Source: Fictibacillus sp. FJAT-27399
Lineage (GTDB): Bacteria; Bacillota; Bacilli; Bacillales; Fictibacillaceae
DNA: 64,000 bases
Direction: 5' to 3'
NCBI RefSeq assembly: GCF_001510655.1
Contig: NZ_LMVC01000001.1
Coordinates: forward strand, 128,664 to 192,663
In this document: one piece after another, positions 8,413 through 15,495 of the stretch
Numbering within the stretch: the stretch's first letter is position 1
Layout of the letters: every line of letters begins with the position of its first letter
The notes under the pieces: model-generated
Seen by the model: the letters and a program-made list of their open reading frames with translations, nothing else
What the model was told of the DNA's origin: nothing
Database searches by the model: none
Program-made: the position numbers and the translations under genes

Positions 8413-8505
8413 TACAGCAGAACACGTTTTTTAAAAAGCAATGTTGCATTCGCAGTTTCTTGGAGATTCTTATATAATAAGAACGATATCAAGGGGGTGA
8501 CATTC

Positions 8506-9864
8506 GTGTTCAAGGAAATGACGGAAAATCAGATCCTGCTTTTTGTTATAAAAAGTTTAAAAGAACTTCAAAAGAAAGAGTTCCAGGAATTAATGGACGA
8601 ACTGCACCCATACGACATCGCGGAAGTCTATAAGACGCTGCCGGAGAAACACCGGCATAAATTTCTTACGTTCCTGACAACAAGGCAGCTTGCTTCTCTC
8701 ATTCAGGAACTGGACAGCCATTTTCAGATCGAGATTCTTCATAAATTAGGAGTCGAACGATCATCCCATATCATGAATGAGATGGAAAACGATGACCTGG
8801 CGGACTTGCTAAGTAATTTCTCATTTGAAGAGATTCAGGATTTTCTAGCATCCATGAAGGCGGATGAATCCCGTACGGTCCAATCACTCATGCAATATCC
8901 TGCCGACACCGCTGGCGGGATTATGACCAATCGGTTCGTCTGGATCCCGCAGATGTTTACAGTTCGCGATGCGGTCGATAAACTGAAGACGTTCGCCGGA
9001 TTTGCTGAAAATATTTATTATTTGTATGTCATCAATGAAGAAAAGCAGCTCGCCGGCGTCGTTTCCTATCGTGATCTGCTGCTGGGAGACCTCAACGACC
9101 GGATTGAAGACATCATGTTTACCCGGGTCATCTCTGTTGCTGCTGACATGGACCAGGAGGAAGTGGCCCGCACGATTGAAAAATACGATTTCATTGCTGT
9201 TCCGGTAGTGGACGATAATGATGTTTTGCTTGGAATCGTTACGGTAGACGATGTGCTTGATGTTTTGATCGAAGAAGCGAATGAGGATATTGAAATGCTA
9301 TCAGCTTCGGGAAAATCCATTGATTTTAACACCAGTGCCTTCGTTGCTGCTTACCGCCGGCTTCCGTGGCTGATCTTGCTCCTATTCATCGGCATTATCT
9401 CCGGAAGTATTATTTCTGCTTTTGAGGATACGCTGTCAAAGGTCGTATCGCTCGCATTCTTCATGCCGATGATCGCTGGAATGACCGGAAATACGGGTAC
9501 ACAATCACTCGCTGTCGTGGTCCGTGGGCTTGTTTCCAATGACATCGATAAAAAGGTCGTCTGGCGCCTCATCCTCCGTGAATTTGGAGTCGGGCTGATC
9601 ATTGGCACTACCTGCGGAATTCTTATCGCACTCGTTGCTTTTTTCTGGCAGGGAAATGCCATTTTGGGATTGGTGGTTGGAAGCTCGCTGTTTTTGACTC
9701 TTATTATTGGAACCCTTGCAGGAACGCTGATTCCGCTTCTTTTATATCGTTTTAACGTCGACCCAGCCGTCGCTTCAGGGCCGCTGATTACAACACTCAA
9801 CGATATTTTTTCATTGCTTGTCTATTTTGGGACTGCGTCGATCTTTATTTCTCATCTAATATGA
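8506..9864 (+). CDS. mgtE: Magnesium transporter MgtE
   Basis: Mg2+ channel of the plasma membrane, 452 residues from the GTG at 8506. That start has AAGGGGGTGA at 8491-8500; the frame is open further upstream, but that part overlaps the divergent folD control region. Order: N-terminal superhelical MgtE_N domain (about 15-130, with LADLLSNFSFEEIQDFL), two CBS domains (about 135-260, including YRDLLLGDL and VDDVLDVL), then five transmembrane helices with the pore motif MAGMTGNTGTQSL read here as MIAGMTGNTGTQSLAV and the C-terminal DPAVASGPLITTLND. No M-box was found in the short leader. Confidence 0.95.
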   Translation: MFKEMTENQILLFVIKSLKELQKKEFQELMDELHPYDIAEVYKTLPEKHRHKFLTFLTTRQLASLIQELDSHFQIEILHKLGVERSSHIMNEMENDDLADLLSNFSFEEIQDFLASMKADESRTVQSLMQYPADTAGGIMTNRFVWIPQMFTVRDAVDKLKTFAGFAENIYYLYVINEEKQLAGVVSYRDLLLGDLNDRIEDIMFTRVISVAADMDQEEVARTIEKYDFIAVPVVDDNDVLLGIVTVDDVLDVLIEEANEDIEMLSASGKSIDFNTSAFVAAYRRLPWLILLLFIGIISGSIISAFEDTLSKVVSLAFFMPMIAGMTGNTGTQSLAVVVRGLVSNDIDKKVVWRLILREFGVGLIIGTTCGILIALVAFFWQGNAILGLVVGSSLFLTLIIGTLAGTLIPLLLYRFNVDPAVASGPLITTLNDIFSLLVYFGTASIFISHLI

Positions 9865-9868
9865 AACA

Positions 9869-9895
9869 AAACCCGCCGGCCTCGGCGGGTTTTTA
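9869..9895 (+). terminator. Terminator of mgtE
   Basis: GC-rich stem ACCCGCCG / CGGCGGGT (9871-9878, 9883-9890) followed by TTTTT. Confidence 0.95.
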
Positions 9896-9902
9896 CTCTG
9901 CT

Positions 9903-10010
9903 TTATCTGGTTTCAACGAGCCGGTCCACTTCTTCTTTCCAATCTACAATCTTGTTGGAGAACTCACTGAACGGAACATCAAAAGGATAAGGCTTATTCA
10001 GAAGGATTTA
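9903..10010 (-). pseudogene. C-terminal remnant of an unrecognised gene
   Basis: Read on the minus strand, 9903-10010 encodes about 33 codons ending ...FSNKIVDWKEEVDRLVETR and a stop. It has clear coding character (amphipathic charged helix, good codon use) but no ribosome binding site, and an in-frame stop immediately upstream. It looks like the tail of a gene whose remainder was deleted. I do not recognise the family. The rest of the 9896-10132 gap shows nothing else until the AAGGAGAG before the next gene. Confidence 0.4.
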
Positions 10011-10132
10011 TTCGCCTTATGAAAGTTTATAAGAAATTGCCCTGATATTGGTAATGAAACATCTTTTTTACTATGTGAAAGGATTAATAATGGAAGTGTC
10101 GTATACGTGTCAATGTAGGAAGGAGAGATTAG

Positions 10133-10711
10133 ATGAATCATGTCATACTGTACTGCCACCCAGCTAAAGAAAGTTTCAACATGGCTTTGCTGGAGACTTA
10201 TACAGAGGAATTAAAGAGGAGCGGGCACACAGTGGCTGTCAGAAATCTGTATTCTTCTGGATTTCAGCCGGTTCTGACACAGGAGGAATATGAACAGTCC
10301 CTGGCTTATATGTACAGCACTGATATAAAAAAAGAACAGGAGCTGCTTACCTGGTGTGACTGCCTTACGCTCATCTATCCGGTCTGGTGGGGAGGCATGC
10401 CTGCGTTGCTTAAAGGGTATATCGACAGGGTATTCAGCTACGGATTTGCTTATGAACTGGACGGAGAAGAACCCATTCCGCAGTTAAAAGGAAAATCCGC
10501 AGTTTCAATCTGCACGACTGGAACGCCTTCTGAGATCTACGAAAAGAACGGTATGCATTATGCAATGAATCTCGCGCGGGATCATAGTATTTTTGAATTT
10601 TGCGGAATGGAGGTCAAGCGATCCATCTATTTTGGCAACGTAATCCAGTCTCCCGAATCAGAGAGAGAAAGAATGCTGCAATGCGTTCGAAGCCTAGGTT
10701 CATCTTTCTAA
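10133..10711 (+). CDS. NAD(P)H quinone oxidoreductase / flavodoxin-fold protein (KefF/MdaB-like)
   Basis: Protein of 192 residues with the flavodoxin-like fold of the NQO family, two-electron FAD/FMN-dependent quinone reductases. Visible features: N-terminal strand ILYCHPAKESFN, the first cofactor loop; LIYPVWWGGMPALLKGYIDRVFSYGFAY, the hallmark flavin-contact and dimer segment; and SICTTGTPSEIYEKNG. GAAGGAGAG lies just upstream of the ATG. The convergent MarR-type gene may be its redox- or quinone-responsive regulator, by analogy with other MarR-quinone reductase pairs; this is inference from position only. Confidence 0.85.
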   Translation: MNHVILYCHPAKESFNMALLETYTEELKRSGHTVAVRNLYSSGFQPVLTQEEYEQSLAYMYSTDIKKEQELLTWCDCLTLIYPVWWGGMPALLKGYIDRVFSYGFAYELDGEEPIPQLKGKSAVSICTTGTPSEIYEKNGMHYAMNLARDHSIFEFCGMEVKRSIYFGNVIQSPESERERMLQCVRSLGSSF

Positions 10712-10751
10712 AGGTGCGGAAAAGAATTTGAATTTAAAATTTCTGCACTGA

Positions 10752-10793
10752 AAAAGGCAAAAACACTTGTTGGCTAAGTGTTTTTGCCTTTTC
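10752..10793. terminator. Bidirectional terminator between quinone reductase and MarR gene
   Basis: Perfect 17-bp stem AAAAGGCAAAAACACTT (10752-10768) / complement (10776-10792). A-rich and T-rich arms serve both convergent genes. Confidence 0.9.
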
Positions 10794-10798
10794 TAAGA

Positions 10799-11218
10799 CT
10801 AAATCATTCGGTTTAAATAGTCTATCATTCTTTCCATTTCCTCATCAGAGAGACCGGAGAACTTTTCTCTGAAATAGCCCCGGCGGATGGAAGCCAGTTT
10901 TTCTGCAACAGAATGGCCTTTTTCTGTTATTTTAACGTATACGATTCTTCGGTCAGTAACCGAACGTTCTCTTGTGATCATACCTTTTTTTATTAGACGG
11001 TCTGTTACTCCGGTAATGTGGCTTGAAGACACCTTCATTTCTGCTGCCAGTTCAGATGCAGTAAGGAAATCTTTATCTTTTAACAAATTCAGTACTCCGA
11101 ACTCATTGGAGGGGACATCATCAGAAAAAAGGTCATTGATGTCTTTCCTGAATGTCCGAAAGACGGTTTGGAAGCTGGTTTCGAGCTCTGCAATAGATTC
11201 CGTGCGTTTATCACTCAT
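10799..11218 (-). CDS. MarR family transcriptional regulator
   Basis: Winged-helix dimeric repressor of 139 residues. The DNA-binding core is clear: FGVLNLLKDKDFLTASELAAEMKVSSSHITGVTDRLIKKGMI is the recognition-helix region, followed by the wing RERSVTDRRIVYVKITEKG and C-terminal dimerisation helices. Start choice: the frame is open to a GTG at 11227, but AGGTGA (11224-11229) is ideally placed for the ATG at 11218, which is preferred. It is convergent with the flavin quinone reductase. The ligand is unknown; no Cys-based redox switch is visible. Confidence 0.88.
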   Translation of the reverse strand: MSDKRTESIAELETSFQTVFRTFRKDINDLFSDDVPSNEFGVLNLLKDKDFLTASELAAEMKVSSSHITGVTDRLIKKGMITRERSVTDRRIVYVKITEKGHSVAEKLASIRRGYFREKFSGLSDEEMERMIDYLNRMI

Positions 11219-11400
11219 ATCATTCACCTATTCTACGTTTAGTTCAATATTGACGCTTCTATTAAATATAGTATACTGTGGCGGCCATTTACTCAAACAT
11301 TTATCTGTTATTGACACAAAGTTTCCTGTTTTGGAACTTCTTTTCTCGTTTCCGATATGGTACCCTCGAAGTGGAAATGAAATAAGAATGAGGTTGGAAG

Positions 11401-11490
11401 ATGAAGAACAGTACATTATGGTTTTTGCTGCTTGGAATTGGTTTTCTCGCAGGAATCATCTACTGGGTGTGGGTGTTCGCGGCGAATTAA
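11401..11490 (+). CDS. 29-residue single-pass membrane peptide
   Basis: Short ORF with AUG start preceded by GAGGTTGGAAG. It encodes MKNSTLWFLLLGIGFLAG and a further hydrophobic stretch ending VWVFAAN. The lysine near the N terminus and a single helix of about 20 hydrophobic residues suggest a small inner-membrane protein. A terminator begins 7 bases after its stop, which supports an independent small transcript. No family is recognised. Confidence 0.55.
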   Translation: MKNSTLWFLLLGIGFLAGIIYWVWVFAAN

Positions 11491-11496
11491 AGGCGG

Positions 11497-11537
11497 AGGA
11501 GTTGTCTGTAAAGGCAGCTCCTTTTGTTTTTTTTTGC
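11497..11537 (+). terminator. Terminator after the small membrane peptide
   Basis: GGAGTTGTC / GGCAGCTCC stem with two G-T pairs (11497-11505, 11513-11521), followed by a T-rich run with a nine-T stretch. Confidence 0.7.
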
Positions 11538-11571
11538 CTACTTATAGGTAAAAAGGAAATGAGGGATAGGT

Positions 11572-12243
11572 TTGATCGGGGATCGTTACAGTATCACTTC
11601 TATGCTGATTGATAAAAAGTGGAGGCACAGGCCTGGCGGCAACAGAATACCGAGGTACGCGGTTGCCCATGATACTGGAAATGAAGGCTCCACTGCCCTG
11701 CAAAATTTCAACTATTTTAACAGCAGGCATTTAGCCGCTTCTGCTCATGTATTTATTGATGATCAGGACATCCTGATCATCATCCCGCTGCGCGAGAAAG
11801 CCTGGCATGTCAGAAGACAGGTGTCTGATGCGAACGACTGGGCTATAGGAGTGGAGTTATGCTACGGCGGAAAGATTTCATGGGTAGAAGCATACAAACG
11901 ATATGTCTGGTTTTTTTCCTGGCTGTGCCAAACCTATGAATGGAATCCCACTCTGCATATTAAAGGCCATTTTCAGCTGGATCCCGGCAGGCGGAAAGAC
12001 CCTGTGAACGCGTTAAAAAGGAACGGGAAGAGTTTTGAAGATTTTCTTCAGGATGTAAAAGATCAATTGGAAAGCATAAAAAGGGAAGGAGAAGGCGTGC
12101 ATCGGGTTAACGAAAAAAAGCATGACAGGCTCTATCGTGTCCAAATTGGCTGTTTTAAACAAAAAGGGAATGCAGAAGAGGCAGCACGGAAAGCCATTAA
12201 AGCAGGATTTGATGCGATTATTCATGTGGATGAATCTTCATAA
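11572..12243 (+). CDS. N-acetylmuramoyl-L-alanine amidase (Amidase_2) with C-terminal SPOR domain
   Basis: Cleaves the MurNAc-L-Ala bond of peptidoglycan. Residues about 20-150 form an Amidase_2 (T7-lysozyme/XlyA-like) domain: YAVAHDTGNEG with the first Zn His, SAHVFIDDQDILIIIP with the second His region, and HIKGHFQLDPGRRKDP with the last His, Asp and the catalytic Lys-like position. After a charged linker, YRVQIGCFKQKGNAEEAARKAIKAGFDAIIHVDESS is a SPOR repeat that binds denuded glycan. The TTG start is supported by GAGGGATAGG. There is no signal peptide, as in CwlH/CwlC-type sporulation lysins released by mother-cell lysis; a prophage-derived origin is the alternative. Confidence 0.85.
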   Translation: MIGDRYSITSMLIDKKWRHRPGGNRIPRYAVAHDTGNEGSTALQNFNYFNSRHLAASAHVFIDDQDILIIIPLREKAWHVRRQVSDANDWAIGVELCYGGKISWVEAYKRYVWFFSWLCQTYEWNPTLHIKGHFQLDPGRRKDPVNALKRNGKSFEDFLQDVKDQLESIKREGEGVHRVNEKKHDRLYRVQIGCFKQKGNAEEAARKAIKAGFDAIIHVDESS

Positions 12244-12259
12244 AATGGCGAGCTGCCTA

Positions 12260-12289
12260 TTGCAATACAAAATTTAAAAATGGTATAAT
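12260..12289 (+). promoter_or_regulatory. Sigma-A promoter of the leader ORF and ABC-F gene
   Basis: TTGCAA (12260-12265), an 18-base spacer and TATAAT (12284-12289), placing the start about 30 bases before the leader ORF. Confidence 0.75.
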
Positions 12290-12327
12290 TGGAACAAATA
12301 TACTTTTGGATGAAAGGAGGGGTAGGA

Positions 12328-12450
12328 ATGCTGAATGGTGTACGTTGTATGGTGGATTGGCTGACGGTTGAAGTACGCTCTATTACACATGTAATAGCTG
12401 TCGACGGGAGAAGTCTGGCCAAATTTCATACAACATTAGTGCATCAGTAA
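12328..12450 (+). CDS. 40-residue leader ORF upstream of the ABC-F gene
   Basis: ATG with a very strong ribosome binding site (AAAGGAGGGG at 12313-12322, spacing about 5). It encodes MLNGVRCMVDWLTVEVRS and continues to ...FHTTLVHQ. There is no recognisable domain and no membrane segment. It lies between a sigma-A promoter and an intrinsic terminator that precedes an ABC-F gene, the layout of leader peptides controlling antibiotic-responsive ABC-F genes by ribosome stalling. A stand-alone small protein is the alternative. Confidence 0.6.
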   Translation: MLNGVRCMVDWLTVEVRSITHVIAVDGRSLAKFHTTLVHQ

Positions 12451-12481
12451 GTTTTCCATACCCATTCCTCATCAACGGATC

Positions 12482-12517
12482 AACCATGGGCAGGTATGCT
12501 TGCCCATGGTTTTTTGT
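12482..12517 (+). terminator. Intrinsic terminator between leader ORF and ABC-F gene (candidate attenuator)
   Basis: Perfect stem AACCATGGGCA (12482-12492) / TGCCCATGGTT (12501-12511), followed by T-rich sequence. The ABC-F ATG lies 54 bases downstream with no second clear promoter seen between. Confidence 0.85.
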
Positions 12518-12570
12518 GTTTTAATTTATTTGAAGAATGGGTAACCACCAAATTTGAGGAGTGTTTACCT

Positions 12571-14181
12571 ATGATTATTTGTTCCGCTAACGGACTCACA
12601 AAAAGCTTCGGAGGACATACCGTATTTAATAATTTATCTATGGAAATCCATAGCACAGACCGGATAGGCCTGATCGGGCGTAACGGAACCGGAAAAAGTA
12701 CATTATTTAAACTGCTTGCGGGTACAGAGCATCCGGACGAAGGAAGTGTTCATCTCAAGAAAGGATCGGCGGCAGGCTATTTGGAGCAGGTGCCGGTCCG
12801 ATCGGATAATGCCTCGGTTTATGAGGTGTTTATGCAGTCCTTTTCAGAACTTCATGAAATTCAAGAAAAAATACATGCTCTGACTGCAAAAATGAGTGAG
12901 ACTCCAAACGAAAAACAGCTGGATAAATGGCTGAATCAGCTATATGGTTTGCAGGAGACATATGAAGAAATGGGGGGGTATTCCATCGAATCCAAGATTA
13001 ACGGAATCGTAAAAGGCCTCGGTCTTGAAGCTGTAAAAGACCAGCCATTCTCTTCCATCAGCGGAGGCGAAAAGACAAAGGCAGGGCTCGGATGCCTGCT
13101 TCTGAAGGAGCCGGATCTGCTTTTGCTTGATGAACCGACCAACCATCTTGATTTAAGTACGATGGAATGGCTTGAGGACTATTTGCTGAAATACAAGGGG
13201 GCTGTCGTCATCATCTCCCATGACCGCTATTTCCTGGATCGTACCGTGAACAAAATTTATGATCTGGAAGACGGAGAAGTGATCCTCTATCACGGGAATT
13301 ACAGTGCTTTTTCAGCTGAAAAAGAAAAACGCCTGCTTGCTGAATTTGCTCAGTATCAAGAACAGCAAAAAAGAATAAAAAAAATGCAGGAGGCCATTAA
13401 GCGTCTGCGCGACTGGGCGATCAGGGGTGACAATGGCGATCTTCACAGACGGGCCCGCAGCATGGAACGGGCTATAGAAAGGATGCAGAAAATCAAACGT
13501 CCGTTACTTAACCGCAGAAAGACAGAAATCTCGTTTCAGATGAAGGATCGAAGCGGAAAAGAAGTCCTTTCTATGCTGGATGTGACGGCAAGCTATCCTG
13601 GCAGGGAAATACTGAAACAAGTTGATCTTTTTATCCGTTTTGGTGAAAAGGTTGCAATTGTAGGCAACAATGGGACAGGAAAGTCTACCTTGTTAAAAGC
13701 GATCTTAGGGGAGCAGGAAGTCACTGGTCTTATCGAGATTGGAAGATCCGTTAAACTTGGATACCTTTCCCAGACCGGACTGAACAGTCACCCGGATGAA
13801 ACGGTATTGTCTGCTTTTCGTGAAGCTGTTCCTGTTGATGAAGGGGCAGCAAGGCATTTGCTTGCCAAGTTTTTATTTTATGGACAGTCCGTGTTCAAGA
13901 AGGTGAGGGATTTAAGCGGAGGAGAGAATACCCGCCTTCGCTTTGCACAGCTCGTCCACCAGGATGTTAATCTACTGCTGCTTGATGAGCCGACCAACCA
14001 TCTGGATATTGATTCACGTGAAGTCCTAGAGGATGCTCTGGAAGAATATAACGGGACTGTCCTAGCTGTCTCGCATGACCGGTACTTCTTAAATAAGCTC
14101 TTCAACCGTGTGGCCTGGGTGCATGAAGGAGAGATCAAAGAATATTTAGGCACTTATGATGAGGCTCGTCGTCAAAGGTAG
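12571..14181 (+). CDS. ABC-F family ATPase (ribosome-associated)
   Basis: Soluble tandem ABC protein of 536 residues without membrane domains, so not a transporter. First cassette: Walker A GRNGTGKST (about 40-48), ISGGEKTKAGLG signature (about 162) and LLLLDEPTNHLD. The interdomain linker (about 250-330) is strongly basic and helical, including KRLRDWAIRGDNGDLHRRAR. Second cassette: GNNGTGKST (about 364), LSGGENTRLR (about 447) and LLLLDEPTNHLD. ABC-F proteins bind the ribosomal E site and either rescue stalled ribosomes or protect them from PTC antibiotics. Subfamily is unresolved. Start at 12571 is supported by TTGAGGAG; the frame extends upstream only into the terminator stem. The attenuator-like leader favours an antibiotic-response role, by inference. 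Confidence 0.88.
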   Translation: MIICSANGLTKSFGGHTVFNNLSMEIHSTDRIGLIGRNGTGKSTLFKLLAGTEHPDEGSVHLKKGSAAGYLEQVPVRSDNASVYEVFMQSFSELHEIQEKIHALTAKMSETPNEKQLDKWLNQLYGLQETYEEMGGYSIESKINGIVKGLGLEAVKDQPFSSISGGEKTKAGLGCLLLKEPDLLLLDEPTNHLDLSTMEWLEDYLLKYKGAVVIISHDRYFLDRTVNKIYDLEDGEVILYHGNYSAFSAEKEKRLLAEFAQYQEQQKRIKKMQEAIKRLRDWAIRGDNGDLHRRARSMERAIERMQKIKRPLLNRRKTEISFQMKDRSGKEVLSMLDVTASYPGREILKQVDLFIRFGEKVAIVGNNGTGKSTLLKAILGEQEVTGLIEIGRSVKLGYLSQTGLNSHPDETVLSAFREAVPVDEGAARHLLAKFLFYGQSVFKKVRDLSGGENTRLRFAQLVHQDVNLLLLDEPTNHLDIDSREVLEDALEEYNGTVLAVSHDRYFLNKLFNRVAWVHEGEIKEYLGTYDEARRQR

Positions 14182-14218
14182 GAAATCGTTTATTGGTAAA
14201 CGATATGAGGGGTAGACG

Positions 14219-14734
14219 ATGGACAAGAACTTAAGAGCTCTGGGAGACCGCATTATTCTGCTGAGGCCGTAACGCAGAATCGGATAAAGAATGGGATCAA
14301 TACGCCGAATGACCAGCAAAAGCAGCTTTTAATCGATTGGCGAAATCGAACTGTTTCAATTCATCGGTGAAGCATTATTCTCAAACCTCGAACAATCAGA
14401 AAAAATCAATTTGTCCCTTGATACAGCCCTCGATTCTACACGGCTTTACCGGACGATTATCTGGGGAGATCGCTCTTAATGAATGTATGGAGATGCAAAT
14501 TGAGCACCTTTATATTGATTTATCAGGTGTTCAATCATTGACACGATGGTCGCCCATAACCTTTTTCAAGTGATTACATCCTTAAAGCTTCTCGGTGTGG
14601 AGGTAACATTGACAGGCATGCGGCCAGAACTTGCTCAGACCGTTGTTGCTCTGGGAATTAGCTTTGAGGGATTTTTCATCGCAGGAAGCCTTCATCAGGC
14701 ACTGGGACAGAAAGGATTATTGCAAAGCGTGTAA
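14219..14734 (+). pseudogene. Degenerate rsbR-like (STAS domain) gene
   Basis: An ATG at 14219 after ATGAGGGG starts MDKNLRALGDRIILL and is stopped within 17 codons. The homology then continues in other frames (GEIELFQFIGEALF; SILHGFTGRLSGEIALNE; IDLSGVQS) and finally MVAHNLFQVITSLKLLGVE through GMRPELAQTVVALGI to the stop at 14734. The order matches RsbR paralogues of the stressosome: variable N-terminal sensor followed by a C-terminal STAS domain. At least two frameshifts separate the parts (one near 14540 within the conserved S-x-D-T motif), and the sensor half is much shortened. Confidence 0.8.
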
Positions 14735-14747
14735 TAATATTAGGGTT

Positions 14748-14782
14748 TATGCCTATCCTTACTAAGGGTAGGCATATTTTTC
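14748..14782 (+). terminator. Terminator after the rsbR-like pseudogene
   Basis: TATGCCTATCCTT / AAGGGTAGGCATA stem (14748-14760, 14764-14776) followed by TTTTT. Confidence 0.85.
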
Positions 14783-14785
14783 TAG

Positions 14786-14815
14786 TTGCATAAAGAACGT
14801 TTGTTCGCATATACT
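14786..14815 (+). promoter_or_regulatory. Sigma-A promoter overlapped by a LexA (SOS) box
   Basis: TTGCAT (14786-14791), an 18-base spacer and TATACT (14810-14815). The spacer contains GAACGTTTGTTC (14795-14806), a match to the Bacillus LexA half-sites GAAC-N4-GTTC. Occupation would block RNA polymerase directly. Confidence 0.7.
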
Positions 14816-14847
14816 GTGAATAAATAAATGGTAAGGCGGTGGCTAAA

Positions 14848-15051
14848 ATGAATCGATTGCTGATGCGTTGTGTGTCTGAACGTTCTCCCTTTATGATGAT
14901 CTATCAGTCTGGCGGCGGGCAGTTTACTAAGCGTTACGTTTTTCCGGTTTCTTGTGAAGGAGAAACGTTAACCGCCTATTGCTGTCTTCGAAAACAAATC
15001 CGTACGTTTAAGCTGTCTAATATTTTGTCGGTTGCCGGAAAAACGGGTTGA
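14848..15051 (+). CDS. Small WYL-like protein (YhjC-like position)
   Basis: Protein of 67 residues (or 70 if the GTG at 14839 is used; AAGGCGGTG favours the ATG at 14848). It reads as a reduced WYL-like barrel: PFMMIYQSGGGQFTKRYVFP, then LTAYCCLRKQIRTFKLSNILSV, resembling the ligand-sensing strand pair and the R-x-F-x-L-x-x-I motif of WYL domains. There is no DNA-binding domain. It is first in a two-gene unit under a LexA-box-like promoter. Position upstream of addB suggests equivalence with B. subtilis yhjC, from memory and not verified. Confidence 0.6.
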   Translation: MNRLLMRCVSERSPFMMIYQSGGGQFTKRYVFPVSCEGETLTAYCCLRKQIRTFKLSNILSVAGKTG

Positions 15052-15073
15052 ACGGCGATCGGGAGGAACAAAA

Positions 15074-15442
15074 ATGTTATATGGCGATGAAAGAGATCGT
15101 ATACTAGTAGATAAATATATTATGTATCCTATGCTGCTCACCATCTTTAACCGTGATTTAAAAGTGATTGCCGTTTCTCCTTTCAAATTAAGGCAGCCGT
15201 ATGTCACCCTCATCGAGAACGTGATGAATGCCATCAGTTTTGAATTAAGAGATGTGAAAAAAGAAATGATGGCCCGTAAAATTAAAGTAACGGATGGAAG
15301 GCTAGTGGATGACATCACAGAATATCAGATTTTTATCCGGGGATATCAGGAAGTCATGAGATTCCCAAACGTCCATCTTCGAAATAAAGCAGAATTGCTG
15401 ATGAAACATTTTCTTTTTGGTACGATGATAAAGCGCAAATAG
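15074..15442 (+). CDS. YhjD-like protein of unknown function
   Basis: 122 residues from the ATG at 15074, which has GGGAGGA nine bases upstream; the frame is open earlier but overlaps the previous gene. Mostly helical and basic. Features: DERDRILVDKYIMYPMLLTIFNRDL, SPFKLRQPYVTLIENVM and a C-terminal GYQEVMRFPNVHLRNKAELL. It resembles B. subtilis YhjD as I remember it, which also lies near addB. No catalytic motif is visible. It is probably co-transcribed with the WYL-like gene 22 bases upstream and would share its LexA-type control. Confidence 0.6.
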   Translation: MLYGDERDRILVDKYIMYPMLLTIFNRDLKVIAVSPFKLRQPYVTLIENVMNAISFELRDVKKEMMARKIKVTDGRLVDDITEYQIFIRGYQEVMRFPNVHLRNKAELLMKHFLFGTMIKRK

Positions 15443-15495
15443 CAAAGCTGTTCAAAGCTTTCGGCGAGAGACTTAGGAATCGGGCCAGGTGAATC

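Noticed and set aside
8361-8490. M-box riboswitch for mgtE
   Set aside because: Looked for because many mgtE genes have one; the 130 bases are too short and show none of the core sequence.
8323-8505. 61-codon N-terminal extension of mgtE
   Set aside because: Antisense to the folD riboswitch and promoter; GTG at 8506 with AAGGGGGTGA gives the normal length.
10887-11612. 241-codon plus-strand frame
   Set aside because: Runs antisense through the MarR gene and then across the small membrane peptide and its terminator; its protein has no family pattern and the two real genes have better starts.
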